Notes under the pieces: model-generated
The model's database searches: none
What the model was told of the DNA's origin: nothing
The model's input: the letters and a program-made list of their open reading frames with translations, nothing else
Program-made: the position numbers and the translations under genes
In this document: in pieces, positions 23,399-37,600 of the stretch
Numbering within the stretch: the stretch's first letter is position 1
How the letters are laid out: every line of letters begins with the position of its first letter
NCBI GenBank assembly: GCA_946699065.1
Contig: CAMPDV010000224.1
Span: 310,001-374,000 of the forward strand
Length of the DNA stretch: 64,000 bases
Source of the DNA: Loxodes magnus
Taxonomy: Eukaryota; Ciliophora; Karyorelictea; Loxodida; Loxodidae
Direction of reading: 5' to 3'

Positions 23399-25612
23399 TA
23401 AAATCATCCTAGTTTTAATAATCTTAGAAATTACAGATCATCAATTTAACTAATAAAAATAACTTGTTAGATTAGTAGATTTTGCTTTTAGAATTTAAAT
23501 CAAAGATTTAATGGTATCCTTTTTTATTTATTTTTAAATTAGTATATTTCTATATCTATAAAATTTGAAAATTATCATATATTTGCTTAGTTGACTGTCT
23601 TCTTCCTTTATTTTTGGATATAAATGAAGAAAATAAAAATTTAGATCATCAATTTATAGTTTAAAAGAAATAATTTATTCGCATGTTTATCCTCAATTAG
23701 ACTCAAAAAATAAATTGTTTTATATTAAATTTTAGTTGATTTGTGTTTTTATGCTAAGTTAAAATATCATCTTTTCTATGAATACCTTAATTCTCTTAAC
23801 TTAGCACAATAATAATATTTTTTGCTTTGCATTTATAATTAGAAAAAGGATTTATTTGCTATTGTATGTTCTGCTTGATTTATATTCTTTTTTATTCATT
23901 ATTGGTAAAGATTTTCTAACTCCAGAAACTTTTATTCTATTTTATTGCACTCAATTTACTAGATTTTTCTTAAAATAAATATAGATATAGCATTTAGACT
24001 TTTCCAATAATTATAAGGAGTTTTTAATTATTTTCTATAGTCTTCTTTTTAGTTTTAGTTTAAGAAAGAAAAGAAATAAAAAAAGTACTTAGCTGATCTA
24101 AAAATTGTGATTTCCTTTATCCTCATTTAATATATTAAAAATTATAAATTTTTAACTATCATTTCTAGTAGCCTAATATTAAAATCTTATATCTTTTGAA
24201 GTCCAAAATCATCACTTCTAATGCATAAAATATTCCTTTAAATCTAATCTGTTTAATAATCTTGACTTTAAATAAATAAGCTCCCTACTAGATATAAAGG
24301 ATAAGATCGGAGTAAGCATGACTATGTATATTAACAATTCTACATAGCATTTTGCTTGATAAACATCAAATCACACTCTTATTATATTAAACACAAAAGA
24401 TATAGCTGTAATTAAGGTATTCATTTACTAAATTTTTTATTTATCAGGTCTTAGATAAGTGTGTCTTTCGATAGAATTTAACTAGCTTATTAATAAATTA
24501 AATTCATTTTCTAGCAAATCTTTCTCATTCAATTTTTCTAAACTAGGCCTTGATTAATAAAGCATGCCAAATAATTAAGCTTATCCATTGATTGCTAAAT
24601 CATATAAATTATCACTTTAATTATTTATTATCTTTGTTGGAAGATCTTCTCTGAGTTTTTACTTTTAAATCTAATTTAAATTTGTATGTGTTAAGGATTG
24701 CTCAATTAACTTTATTTCATCAGTCTATTTCACAAAGTTTAATATCTATTTTTATAGATTTATTCCTAAGTTAGATTAGATTTGTTAATTATGCTAATAG
24801 ACTTAAACTTCTTGCTTTGCAAACCTTTGTTTAGATAAATTCCATCACAAGCTTCTCTTATTATATTATCAAAGTTTTTTTTGTCTTTCTTTAAAACTAA
24901 AAGCATATACATGGAGTTTCTGATGCTGAAGATAAAAAGCAACTTTTATTATTAACTATTAAATATAAGCAGTTGACATATAATGATATTCTCAAATTAA
25001 ATTAATATATTTAGTTCGATAATAAAAAAGTACGAAAATGATAAAAGAACTAAAGAGCTGCTTAGTGCTTATAAAATATACTAATTTGACTATTTTCATA
25101 AATAGCTAGTTTATTTGATCTTGAATAACTTAAGATATCTTATGTATCTTTAATTGAAGATATCATTAATGAAATGTAGTTTAACTAAGTCTGTTTCTAT
25201 TGAAATTTTTAAAGATATAATAGTTTTATTAGAATAAGTTTCCTTTTTATTCACTTTATTCCAGATTCTAAACAAACATATTTAATATCTTTTTTTAAAC
25301 TTAGTATGAAGAAATTTAAAATTCTAAGTTCTTCAATTACATAGAACTACATAAAAAGAGATATATAATTTGTAAGTATTACTAATAAAAATAATACCAA
25401 TAAATATATTTGCAGCTCCTTGTTTGACTTACTTAATTATCTTAGAATTATTGAGCGAATAAAGGGATTACTTTATATACTTTTGCTAAAATTAGGCTAA
25501 TAAGTTTTTTGATAAAGAAATAATAAAAGTTATGCTATGGTATTAAATAAATCCTATTCAAAATTTTAGTTAGCCTCAAGACTTATTTCTATATTTAAAA
25601 AATTAATAAAGT
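23399..25612. other. AT-rich spacer of about 2.2 kb
   Basis: No gene recognised on either strand. Confidence 0.4.
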
Positions 25613-26281
25613 TCATAATATCTTTTTTTGCATAATATTAACCAACTTTACTTCCTCTCCAGTTTCATGAAAGTATACTACTGGATAATACTAAACACTT
25701 TTAAAATTTATATCTCTAAAAGCAATTCCTTATTCTACTCCATCATATGAGTAGGAAATTTCTCCTTTTACTGTGTCTATTTTCATTTTTACAAAACCAC
25801 TTTTACTAACTACGTTGTTAGTATAGTTGATATTTTATTTATTATATGAAATAAACCCGTTATCCACAAACAAAGCATATCCAGTGTAATCATAGTAAGT
25901 ATTTCTACTATTTTTTCAGTCTAACTTATCTTCAGCAATGCCTATGCGCATTATATGAGAAGTTTTTCAATTCACCTGAAAGTTAAATTCAACATTATAT
26001 CCATATTCGAGCGTATAATCAACAAGTGCATGAGATCCACAACCTTATCAAAGCTTCAAATGATTTTTCTCAATTACCTCAAGACTGGTATGAGTTTTTT
26101 CAGGGTTAAAACTTATGATTCCATACCATAAATTCGCAAATATTTCTAGCTTAGTCATATACAATCCCATTATGCCAAGTAATTTCCCATTCAAGTTAGC
26201 TTTATTTTCCTTTCCTAATTTTCTTAGGAATAGAAGTTTAACTAGATAATATTATTTAGTTTGGTTGTTCTTAGAATTCAT
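25613..26281 (-). CDS. SPRY (B30.2-like) domain protein
   Basis: 222 aa from ATG at 26281 to TGA at 25615-25613. Residues from about 60 to 205 form an SPRY-type beta-sandwich: W-Q-G-C-G-S-H, F-Q-V-N-W-K-T-S-H-I-M-R-I-G-I-A, then Y-A-L-F-V-D-N-G and V-K-G-E-I-S-Y-S-Y-D-G-V. SPRY domains bind protein partners and often end RING/B-box proteins. Three Trp are TGA, one is TGG. The true gene may be longer. Upstream, 26300-26900 on the same strand has protein-like runs in another frame, including V-T-I-K-I-V-Q-K-E-G, but no intron of fitting length joins them. A decayed copy lies at 9218-9790, and the shared N-terminal block (K-L-x-x-x-M-G-L) argues that coding begins at least that far upstream. Confidence 0.7.
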
Positions 26282-27935
26282 TAATAATTTAAAAATAATT
26301 AATTTTAATAAGTATTAATTAAGTGTAATTTATAGGAAATGCTTGCATACTCATTTATTTAAAGTTAAAATTAAAACTTTTACCTAGAATTTAACTATTT
26401 CGCTACTAAAGCTAGTAATACTTTACCTTCTTTTTAAACAATTTTAATTGTTACATTAAGCCCTTGTACTAAAAAGAATTATTAGACTATATATTATTAC
26501 TATATTTCCTTTTTATTTCAAAGTATATACGAAATCAGGCATTACACTCAATTTTAATATAACAATGAATTCATATTTTTGTAATAATTGTTAGAGATTA
26601 TTTTGTCCTTTAAACTAATTTTAGCATTACTTAATCATTTATATTAGGTAATCGTTTTATTTTTTCAAAATCCAGTGTTATTGTATCTTCAATCTTGAAT
26701 GTCTAAAATATTTCCTGAAAAATGCTTTTAATATATTTTTCCTAGCTTTTTCTGTAATTGTTGAGTGAGATTCTTAAAATGTCTTGTTCGAATTTAAAAA
26801 CTAGAGTAATTCTACAAATTAATTTAGTCAAATTTTCTACTAGAATTAGTTTTGAAGGTCTGATCTAGTTTTTAATAATAAATAATTAAAAATTAAGAAA
26901 CTTCTTAAAAGTGCAAGACTGTAAACCCTTTACTATCTGTCTATGCTGTTAAAGTCTGTCTATTCTTTTATATAATAACAAAAATTATAATTTTAGTCTA
27001 GATATTCATTATAAGATTATTAGCAACTTCTAACAGAAATAATTTATCTTAGATCTAAGGAAAATTTGCAGGAATACGGTTAATTTAAAAGCGATTTAAA
27101 AGTTTAAAAGTTGAAGAATTTATTAGTATTTTAAATATAGATAAATCTTTTAAACTTTATTGACATTAATTATAAAGAAAGCATAATCTAGAAGCCTGTT
27201 AATATTTCAATCTCTTTTAATAAGCTCTAAGCAAAGATTCTCTTTGATATTTAGTGGATAAGTACTAATAATGAATACTCTGTTATAATAGCAAATCTAC
27301 TTAGCTGTATAGTAATTTTTTGTTTATTAAATAGAGTTGATAAATTATAGCTAAGGAAATAATTATTATGATATTGTATAATATTACCTTTTTGACTATA
27401 TTCTTTTGTTTTAATAATAATTGAAGCTAAAAGCTAAAACATCACATGATAAAACATAGCTTCTTTCAAAAATGAATGAAAGTATCCTTTAAAAAGTGAT
27501 AAGCATAATGAAAAACTTCTAAAATTGACTTTATTTGAGTATTAAAGAGTATATACATAAATAAACAGCATCATAATATTTTATATCATATGTTAGATCC
27601 AAGAAGATGTATTATTAACATATCAAAGTGGGTAAGTTAATAAAAAGCACTGAATTAAATCCTAAAATGCTTTCTAATGCTATTAATTATTTACTTAGTA
27701 ATCAACCTTAATTCGAATATATCATTAAAATAATAAATTTTGCGTATATTTTCAAAAGCAATCATTTAATTGCTTTGGTATAAATTAATTTATCCTTAGA
27801 AAAACTTATTAGCGTATAATAAAACTTTAAACTTATTAGCAAGTTTTATCTTATTTAAATTCAAAGATACAGTGAGTTCTAATCTAGAATTAAACTTTTA
27901 TAAAAGTTAAAAACAAAAAATTCTTAAAAACACTT
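26282..27935. other. AT-rich region with possible upstream SPRY-gene exons
   Basis: Minus-strand reading between about 26300 and 27000 yields several protein-like segments in two frames that may belong to the SPRY gene (N-terminal part, possibly decayed). 27000-27935 shows nothing. Confidence 0.3.
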
Positions 27936-29610
27936 TCACGACTAAATTTCTTCTAATAGTGCTATTTTAGCCTTTATAGTGTCGATGTACATACTGCTTA
28001 CTTTTTCATTTTGTTTCAGAGATCTTTTATTTGCCTCTGATAAAGGATTCATCTTCAGTTCTTATTGCTTAGCTGCGTATTCTAGTTGATCTACTTTCTT
28101 TTTAACTTTTTCAAACTTCTACAAATTATCTAACTTTGGATTATATAAAACTTCCGAAAAAACTTTCATTGATTTATTTTAATTAAGTTTTTATGATAAA
28201 TCAATACTTTATTTTTCCTTCTTCATATCAGCAAGATAGTTACAATATTTCGCTGAGTTTGGAATCGGAAGTTAAGGTTAACTGATAGGTTTAACTTTAG
28301 GAGTTAAGCTTTAAATTCTTCTCTTCTCTCTACTATTAAGTTCTCTCCATTTTCCATCTTATCCTCTAATTAATTAAAGAAACTTACTTAATCATTTAGT
28401 TAGTCTTTGAATGCCATTTTTATTTATTTGCTTCATCCCTAATTTCTTTCAATTTGGTTTATCTTGGTTAAGTTATTAGAGCACTTTTCAATCTCTCCAA
28501 CTCTTCTTACTTTTTTTCACTAGCAGTAGGAAGCTAAGTGCTTTTAACAAGTTCTGCGTACTTATTTCTTTTTTAAATCAAGTCAAGCTTTTTCTTTTAC
28601 TTCTATTCTTACTCTAGTATAGATTATTTTTCTTACTCTATTATTGTTTTTAGTATATTGGATGTGTAGAGGCTTTAAGAAGTTTTTATTTCGAGTTCAT
28701 ATTCTTTTCTTTCTCTCTTTCTTTTTTCTCTTAACTCTTAATTTGTTATATCGTATTTTTCACTATGCTTTTTTATTTCTTCCTGATTAATGCTTTAAGC
28801 TAGTTAACGTCTCTTTTTTAATTCTTCTTTTCGCTTTTCTAGTTCAGGCATTAAAACTTCTTTTTCATATCTCTAATGAATTTCTCTAAAAAGTGGAGTC
28901 TTTTTACCAAAAGTTTTCATGTGCTCAGTGCCCTTTTTCTTTACCTCTTCTCTATCTTGTTTTCGCTTTATTAGCTCTTCATGCTGTTACTTCAATTTTA
29001 TAAGCTTTGCTTCTCTCTCTATCTGCTATTACTATTTTTTTTGTTCTTCAGCTTATTTTATTTACTCTTCTAGCCTCCTCTAATTCTCCTTTAGCAACTA
29101 CTTTTTAATATTTTCTCTCTGTTTTTATTCCTTATGCCACTATTTAGTTTACTCTTCAAGTTACTTTTGTACTTTCTAAGCTTCTTCTTAACCTTATGGC
29201 TTCATAAACTTTTCCCTTGCTTCTATAAACCTTTAAATTCGTTCATCATAAATCGTATAATTATTTGTTTCTTTATGCTGCTCAATTGTAGATATGAAGT
29301 TAATAGAGGTATTAACAGCACTTAATTTATCGTTAAGTTCCAGTTTCAATTTTTCAGCTTCCTTTTTCCTTTTAATTAGCATTTACTCCTGTATATATTA
29401 GTTAGCTATCTCCTTCTTCTGTATTTTCTTAATAAAGGGAGAAAGATTTCTAGGATGGCCTAAAATAGTCAACTCTTTGCTGCTGAGTTAGTTCAAAACA
29501 TTCTAACTTATCTCTTAAGTCTTTTGCAAAAGTTTGTTCTTCTGTTCAGAATCAAGGACTAGAACAACCAGTTTCTACTTAAAGTGACTAGCGACTAAAG
29601 ATTGCTGCAT
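27936..29610 (-). CDS. Long coiled-coil protein, 550 aa, one intron
   Basis: ATG at 29610 (an in-frame ATG at 29637 would add nine residues), intron 28387-28366, TGA at 27938-27936. After an N-terminal segment with G-H-P-R-N-L-S-P-F, residues 60-380 are almost wholly Lys/Glu/Gln/Arg heptads, a long coiled coil. It is interrupted by a T-P-L-F-R-E-I-H block and P-E-L-E-K-R-K-E-E-L. The C-terminal 140 residues hold a Pro-containing linker (T-P-K-V-K-P) and another helix. This layout is typical of ciliary or basal-body scaffold proteins, but I cannot assign an orthologue. Trp codons are TGG only within the 550-aa model. Gln is encoded mainly by TAA/TAG. Confidence 0.72.
28366..28387 (-). other. 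Intron, 22 nt
   Basis: It begins GTAAGTTTC and ends AATTAG on the minus strand. Removal switches the frame so that the coiled-coil protein continues with a sensible sequence to a TGA. Without it the frame ends in low-quality sequence. Confidence 0.7.
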
Positions 29611-31490
29611 CTTTTAATTTCAGTTATTAAAAAGCATTAAAATCTTCTAAATAATAGCTTATTTATATTACTCTTACTTTTATTTATCAATCCTACTTAA
29701 CTAAGTATCTCATAACAGCAAATTAATATAACCACTAAGCTAAATTGTAGTAATAGATTTAGGAACTAGGTAAATAATTAACAAAAGCACTGGAATGGGT
29801 AACTAAGCCATTGAAAGACTAATAAAGATTAAAGAAAAGCGCTAGAAATAATAATTAATACTTGGTAAATCTAATTGAGTATTAATATGGTACTTAGTAA
29901 GTATGTAACTTATTTATTCTCTTATTCTTTTAATTAAGTAGATGTAATTTATTAAGATTGAATAAGAAAGGATTCAAAAAAATCAACGCTTTTATAAATG
30001 ATTTTAGTTACTTTCCAAATTTTAATCTAGAATGAGAAATTTTAGAATTAGCAAATGGAATTATTAAATTGTAGGGGCTAGTAAAAATGTTGCTTATAAG
30101 TAGTAGAAAAGTAGTAAGCAGCAAAGCTTAGTCTATCGTTAATTATACATTAGCCTATTTATATTTATCATCCAGATTTTTTTCTGTGAATAATGAAACA
30201 AAAAGTTAGATTTTTGTAGAATAAATATATTATTGTATACCAAGCTGATGGATTTTAATATATCAGCTAACTTTCTTTTGGTTATTGTTTAAATAAATAA
30301 ATTAAAAAGAAAAATAACTAAAGAATTTCTAATTCTTACTTAAGTTTATTATTTTAGTTAAAAAATCCTGATTTTGGTTCACTTTAGATTTATCAGTTAT
30401 ACTCACTAAATGCCTTATTAATTTTTAAAAACACTCTTCAAAATAGAAATTAAAGTAGAGATAAAAATTCATTTTACAAATATTCTAACTAAATCAAATA
30501 TTCTTTATTAAAGAGTGCTATAAAAGCGTATACAAGTTAATACTCTAAACTAAAAATAGATGAAAGATTAAATTTAGCTTTAAAGGAAAACAAAAATTCC
30601 TCAAGGTTTTACTTACTTGAGCTCTATAAAGAATGTAAAGTTTAAGTTTCTATCTCTTTGTAATTGAACTAAAAATAATTCAAAATGTGCTTGATATTAT
30701 AGTTTAAATCTTTTTAATGTATAAGAATAAGTTCTTCTTAGATAATTAACTTCTGTTTAAAATATAATACTTGATTCAGTTAACAAAATCATGTTAGGCT
30801 TTATTAATATCTCTTATGACTGTTTTCTTTAGTAAAGTTTAAAGATTTTTATGGAGCATTCTTAAGACTTTAATTAGAAGCTATAAGATTAATGAATAAT
30901 AGCTACAATAGAAATAAATTTAGTTACTATAAAGTAACTTTGTAATATGATTGCTTTAGTATAATTTAAGGTTTTATATCTATAGCAATATAGCAATTCC
31001 TTTAGTTTAAAACCTTATTTAGCATTATATTAAACTTATAACTAAATTCCTTAAGTTTAAGGGATATTATATTCTAAAGGGATTATATAAATCATTCTTA
31101 TAAGCAAGGTAAAAATGGAATGATAAAAGTACTTATAAAAGAAAGGTTGTTGTGGTACTAGGCTTCTCTTCATATAAATTCAGTAATGGAAGCATTAAAA
31201 TATGCAAATATCTTTAAAAGCAAAATAATTAACCTCTCATTTTATTTAAGATATAAATATTTTATTCTCTAAGATATTAGAATAAGACCATTAATTGTCT
31301 ACAGTGAGTTATGTATTTAAGAGTTTGTATAAATAGAGTAATTAGTCGATGATGACCTGAACAGGAGATATTATAGATATAAAATAGGGTAGAGAAGATA
31401 TTAAGTTAACGATTTTATAATAAAAGATGGGGATTTATAAACTAGAGATACTAATTAAAGTTAAAAAGTTTTTATTTTAATAAAGAAAAA
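29611..31490. other. AT-rich spacer of about 1.9 kb
   Basis: No gene recognised. From here to about 42.8 kb the intergenic DNA is rich in short TAGC/GCTA/AGCTT words, unlike the left 18 kb. Confidence 0.4.
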
Positions 31491-31862
31491 ATGGTGAAGG
31501 TCAAAGCCTATGATTTGCGCAAAAAAGATAACGATGCTTTGAAAAAGCAGCTAGATGAATTGCGCTAAGAGCTAGCTTAACTCCGAGTTGCTAAAGTAGC
31601 TGGAGGCGCTCCTTCGAAATTAGCAAAAATAAAGATAGTGCGTAAAGCCATTGCTAGAGTTCTGACAGTTATTGGAGAAAAGCGAATTGCAGCAGCCAGA
31701 GAGCAATACAAGGATACAAAACTTAAGCCATTAGAATTGAGACTTAAGCAAGTAAGAAAAATGCGCCGCGCTCTAACAAAGGAATAGAAGGAAAGACTTC
31801 CATTAAAACTAAAAAAGAGATTGTCAAACTTCCCTCAGAGAAAATTTACCCTATCCACATGA
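31491..31862 (+). CDS. RPL35: Large-subunit ribosomal protein uL29 (RPL35)
   Basis: 123 aa, the usual eukaryotic length. It starts ATG at 31491 after an A-rich leader and stops TGA at 31860. The sequence has the helical hairpin of uL29 (L-R-K-K-D, then L-D-E-L-R-Q-E-L) and the basic C-terminal eukaryotic extension with K-L-K-P-L-E-L-R and L-P-L-K-L-K-K-R. It binds 23S/28S rRNA near the peptide exit tunnel and contacts the signal recognition particle (family knowledge). Three Gln are TAA/TAG. It contains no Trp. GC content and codon choice are higher than in its neighbours, as expected of a highly expressed gene. Confidence 0.95.
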
Positions 31863-33824
31863 TAAACAAAACGAATACCTTTAAATTAAGCCTTTAAAAA
31901 GAATTTTAACTACATAAATATTTCTCTATTAAGCTATCAAGCTTGATATATCGTATCCCTATTCAAATCTCCTTAAATCTATTAAATTTAAATAATATTT
32001 TCTATACTTGTTAACTGATATAATTCGTTAATGATAAAATACTGTGTCAAATATAGCATCTAAGCTAGCTTATTAAGACAATTAGACCAAGCAAATCTTT
32101 TGGCATTCACATATTTTCTACTTATGCTTAATTAATCCAAAAAATTCTATCTATAAATAGCTTTAATAATGTGACACTTAAAAGAATTAAATTTTAAGAC
32201 AGCAAAATAGAATTAAAATTGGCATCCTTCAATTAACTTAAACCAAATAAGCTTATTAAAAAAGCATAATAATCCTTTAAAAATATTATAAGTTTACTTA
32301 AATAAATTAGAATGTAAGAAAGCTTTAAACATTGATACAGTATTCGAGGCTATAAATTATATAATTTTCTTTTAAATATTCAGTTTTATTTCCCTTTATT
32401 TCCTTTAATAATGGTAATCTACTCTTTAAACTAGTCTAAAGTGATTTTATTAATGATTCTGAATGATTGTATTTAACATGATTTTAGTAAAATGATAAAG
32501 TTGAAATAAAGTATTATAAAGAGCAAAATAAACTAAAATTTGAACTATCTTTATAATTCTTTAATTTAATCACTTAACATAATAGCAATAATTAAAAATA
32601 AAAGAGTAACAAGCAGTTTGAAGTAGCATGCTATAGATAAGGTCAATTATAATATGATTAATATATAATAAATTAGCATATTTTAATTTCTGGTTATGCC
32701 TAGGATAGATTATCACAAAAAGCTTATTTTTATCTTATTTCAAATAATTTGAATTAAATAGATTTTGATTAGATTGAGATTGCAAAGCTATCAGAATCTA
32801 ATTAAATTAAGAAACTTTAACTTATTTAAAGGATAATAATAACTTATGAAATAAAGAGATAAATAGCTTTTTTCATTATACTAACGTTAATAATTAATAC
32901 TATGACTAGTTTTACTTTAAGAAGCTTTAAGTATTAGAGATAATTTTCTAAACTAAAGTTTTAATAACTTAGAATTTCTCCTTTTACTAATTAACTACTT
33001 ATATATACCTTTTAAACTCCTAAAAAGACAAGAAAGTTAAAGAAGGTATATTAAAATTGATAACTCTTTTGTTACTCTAAAGAGTATATTAGCATATCGT
33101 TATTTGCCCTCTTAGCATTAAAAGACTATTTCTATAAACCACATCAAACTAATGGGAAAAACAAAAGATATTACTATATATTTTACAGTTGATTCAAAAC
33201 TACTAAGTTTTCTCTTAATATAAGCATATCTTGAAATATACAAATATAGAAGGAGTATGAAGGAATACTTTCAAACTTCCTAGGATTAACTTAGATTATC
33301 AATACTTAGTAAAGCGTTTATAGTTTTAAACTCTTAGATTTAGACTTATATTTAACAAAGGCTATCTATCAAGTCTATTATTGTCAATCACTAGATAATA
33401 ATATTAGCATTTATAAAAGGCTATGCAAATTTTAAATAGACAAGAGAGTCTTTTAGCTGTTAATTTAAAATTACTTGGTAAATTATTTGTATTAAATAAG
33501 ACCGCTAAAAGTTAAAATAAGCTGGTGATATTATAAAAATGAGACTTAATATAAGTATAAAGGATATTTATTAGGAAAGAAAGTTCCTTAGTCTTATTGA
33601 AACAGCTATAGTATTTTTTAAATAAACTACAAAAAGTAATTTCCAAAGTAAATCCAGGCTAAATATAAGCTTAGTAATTACTATTAGTCACACTAGGCAC
33701 TTTCATAGACAATTATTAGAACTATCTAATATTGAGGAATACTATTAAACAGCATGTTAGTTTGATTATTAAAGATACTAATTAGCATGATAGAGTTGGT
33801 GTGAAATGGAAATAAGCAATATAA
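31863..33824. other. AT-rich spacer of about 2 kb
   Basis: No gene recognised. TAGC/GCTA-rich composition. Confidence 0.4.
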
Positions 33825-34616
33825 ATGGATGATTATTTAGACTAATTAATATAATAATTAGGAAAAGTAGGATTTTTAAATTTTTTATAAGCGTAAGTTC
33901 GAGCTTCTGTCTTTAGAGTTATTGATAATAAAGATTATTAAAAAGGTGGGCTTTAGTGTAATAATCCTCTGGCTTAAACTATTCCCTCCACCGAAAAAGG
34001 AATGATTGCTATATAGCTTTTCCAAGATTTCTTAAGCCACTTTATGGCAGACTAGACTTTGAGTGTTTTTTTACCTGAAGTTGGCATAGATGAATAGAAG
34101 AATATAGTTGGGTTAAATAAAGACTATATAGCTAAAAAGTTAAAATTGGATGCTAAAAGCTAAAATCCATTACTTTTTTAGCTTATTGAGCGATAGTAAG
34201 CTTTAAAGTCAAACTAATCTTCTGCTAGATAAGGTTAATCTAAAAATCAAAATAAAGTTTAGTTCTAAGAGGAATTAGAAATTAAAAATTAAGGCAAAGC
34301 TGGAAATTAAAATCCAAAGTAAAATGAGAAAAAAGATAAAAAGAAATAAGTTTAAACCGAACAAAAGAAAAGTAAAAATTTATTATCAAATATCCAAAGG
34401 TTTTAATAATAAAGCTTAGAACTTGAAGATTTAGAGGAAAGCAATATCTCAGAAGAAGAAATCGTTGAAGAATTTCAAGATTAAGAAAATATAAACGAGC
34501 AGTAAAAAGCTATCTTTGAGAGTGCAGGGTCGTAATCCTACGGTCCTGATCCAAGCGTGGGAAGCTAAGTTCTTGAAGATTACGATTATATAGAAAATGT
34601 TCAGCCTGTGAAGTGA
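33825..34616 (+). CDS. FOP/CEP43-like (FOR20-like) LisH protein
   Basis: 263 aa, ATG at 33825 to TGA at 34614. Residues 1-95 match the N-terminal dimerisation region of the FOP/FOR20/OFD1 group: L-G-K-V-G-F-L then A-Q-V-R-A-S-V-F, and the LisH segment I-A-I-Q-L-F-Q-D-F-L followed by T-L-S-V-F-L-P-E. Proteins of this group act at centrioles and basal bodies and are needed to anchor or assemble cilia. The rest is a low-complexity Lys/Gln/Asn region (about 120-200) and an acidic tail, as in FOP. Whether it is orthologous to FOP (CEP43) or FOR20 (CEP20) is unclear. There are no Trp codons, and many Gln codons are TAA/TAG. Confidence 0.8.
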
Positions 34617-37600
34617 ACAGATTTGTTAAGTATAATAAATTATTAGATTTGTAATCAGATTTATATATAAGCTATCTCTCTTTATTAATCAGTTAGATTT
34701 TCTGGATTTTCAAATTGAATCTAAAAATATTAAGAAAATTTGATTCTGAGATTCTTTAAGCATGGTTTGCGAAATTCGTATAAAATAAGCAAAGTTTAAG
34801 CTTTATTTTTAGCATTTTTAAATAAGCAATATCTAAGATACTTTCTAACCCACCTAACTACTAATGAAAAAGAATAAATATAAGCTAATTTAATAAAATA
34901 AAAATATAAAGCTTCTTCTAGTTAACTGCTCCTACCATACAGTAAAGAACTCAAATTAAATAAGCTTCTACTACAAGTTATTTGATAGTAAATCAACATA
35001 ATTAAATGAATTAAAATTGAATAGCATAATCTATCTTAGATTAAATAAAATTAGAACACTATTTAATAAATTCTAAATGAAGGTAATTTCATTAAAGTCT
35101 GAGGTTATTTTAAATATATTTAATATTAAATGAAATCAAATTTGTATTAAATTATATCTTGAATCTATACCTTTCTATTACTTGAAGACTATATAGATAC
35201 TCTCTAAAATCTTATAGTATAATATAAATAAAAGGCACTAAGGATGAGAAGATATAAGTTTAACATCGATGCAACATTTAATTTAATGGATCAATTTAAA
35301 GAATATTTGAGAGTAAAATAAAAGAAAGACTTCATTACACTCGATATGAGATATAGAACTAGAGTTCTAATTTATATTTTTAGCTAACCTTGCTTTTAGC
35401 TTTTACTTTAACATTATTTTTATTAATTCACTTCTTACTCTCTATTTGGTTAATCTGATTATAAGTCTTTTGCTTAAGACTTATATCAGAGTCTTTATAG
35501 CTGCAAGCTATATATAAGCATTCTTAATATTATTTCGTTTATAAAAACTAATGCATTCTTAAATTTTACTACTTGACTAGATTTATAAATGAGGAGTATT
35601 AAATCAAGCATTTTTACAGAAACTGAAATTGAAAAGTTAGATTGTTAGTGCATACATAAAATAGAGACTTAATAATTGGATATACTAGAAGTTATAGAAG
35701 TGAAAGCAATTTTGTACTATGTATCTTTTCTAAGATATCAAAGTTAATACTTTTGTATTATATACTTCAAAAACTTTTAGAGTATGAAAAAGATAGCTAA
35801 CCAACTTAAATCCAATCATAATAAACTTATTAAGAACTAGAGTTTTATTTTAATTTAGATAAACTCTTTTCTTGCTATAGGTATTTTGGAATAATAAAAT
35901 GCGAGACTTTAAAATTAGAGTAGATTGATAAAATTTCAAGGTTCAAGTTAGAAAACAGAATTATATATTTTGGCAGTCTTGGTAGTTTTGTTTGGATAAC
36001 TGCTAAAATATAAGGTTTCGCTTGATTTTTTAAATGAACTAACACATTATTGGTCCATTCTCATAATGCTTGATCAAGAATATGTAGATAGCAAGCATAT
36101 GATAAAGTAATTAGCATATAACCAGCATTTACTCGACATACTATATTCGATAATTGCTACTAATAATTTTTCTTTGCTACTAGTTAATTTGAGCTCTATT
36201 ATTTAACAAAGTTCATGGTTTAAATTCCCAAAGTAAGAAGATTAATAATTTAATAGCTTATATAAAGAAAGTATAATAAAGTACGACAGATTAATATATA
36301 TTTTTAGCCTTTCAATCAATTAATTTTATCGCTATATATTCATTATATCTCTTCCATAAGCTATCTAGAAAGATCTTTCTAGCACGCTTTTTTATATTAT
36401 AAGCAAGAGAGTAATAAGATACTTCTATAGAAGCTTTTTATCTAAAATATAGCATAGATTTAGTTTATAATATCACTTAAGCTAGTTAAAATATAGCTTA
36501 AAAGTAGCAAAAGACTAATATAACTAATTTAAGAAGGAATAATGAGATCTATGCTTATTTTAAGGAGCAATGCTTATATAGTTAAGTTATAGTTACTAAC
36601 TGAAAAATATCTATTTCTAACTTTATTAGCTAGAGTATTTATCTAGCTAATAAAATTAATTTATAAACTCTTAATTCATAATTAAGGTTAGATGGCATAT
36701 AATAACTTAATTAAGCAATCTTTAGTTTATAGCATGATAGATAAATTATGATAAAGTAGCTTAGCGAAAAATGATTGTGATAAAGAACTAAGGATAAAAG
36801 GGAAACAAATTAAACTAGCAATGCTAGCAGTAATTGATAGTTAATAAGCAATTTTATTTTAGAAAAACTAGAAGTTCAAATAAGGAGAAAAACTAAGTCA
36901 AAAGATTGAAGATTTTGATTGCGAAGTGGAAAAAGATATTAAATACTTGCTAAAGAATTTAATTATTTAATATGATTAACCATTAAATAGGACTCCAAAA
37001 TCAGAGATTAGGTTTTATCTTTTATAAAATGAAGATTAAGAATATATAAAGGCGAAATAACTTAGGCAGTAAGAGTAGTAAAAATATCATTAGTAAAAGT
37101 TAACTAGCTTCTCTCTAAATTTAATTAAAAGGTTTTAGTGTTAGACTTTAGTTTTAACTTGATAAATAAGGTATTCATTATATCCATTTACATAAGATGA
37201 ATATATTTCCAAAGAAATCAGAATGAGAAGGATAGTAACTCTCTTAAATTAAAAGAGGAAGAAATTAATTATATGTAAAAAGTAAGAAAAATGAGAAACT
37301 CCTTTGACCTATAATACTAAATTTTTACTTTGCTAGCTGAATAAATTAAATTTCCCCAAATAATTTAGATCTGTCTGTTCTTAAATTAATTAACATTATT
37401 CTTTAAACTAGTAAGCAGAAATTTTATTATAAAAACAGAAGTTATTAGCAAGGCCATTCTATGGAAGATTCATATTATATTTGCACGAAAATAAAAGGAA
37501 AAGATATCAAATAAGTCATTTAATCAAATTTAGTTTTGCTGATTTCTTACTTCTTGCGAAATGGGAAAATCAAGCAAATTTCTTGAGTCTTGCTTTAATT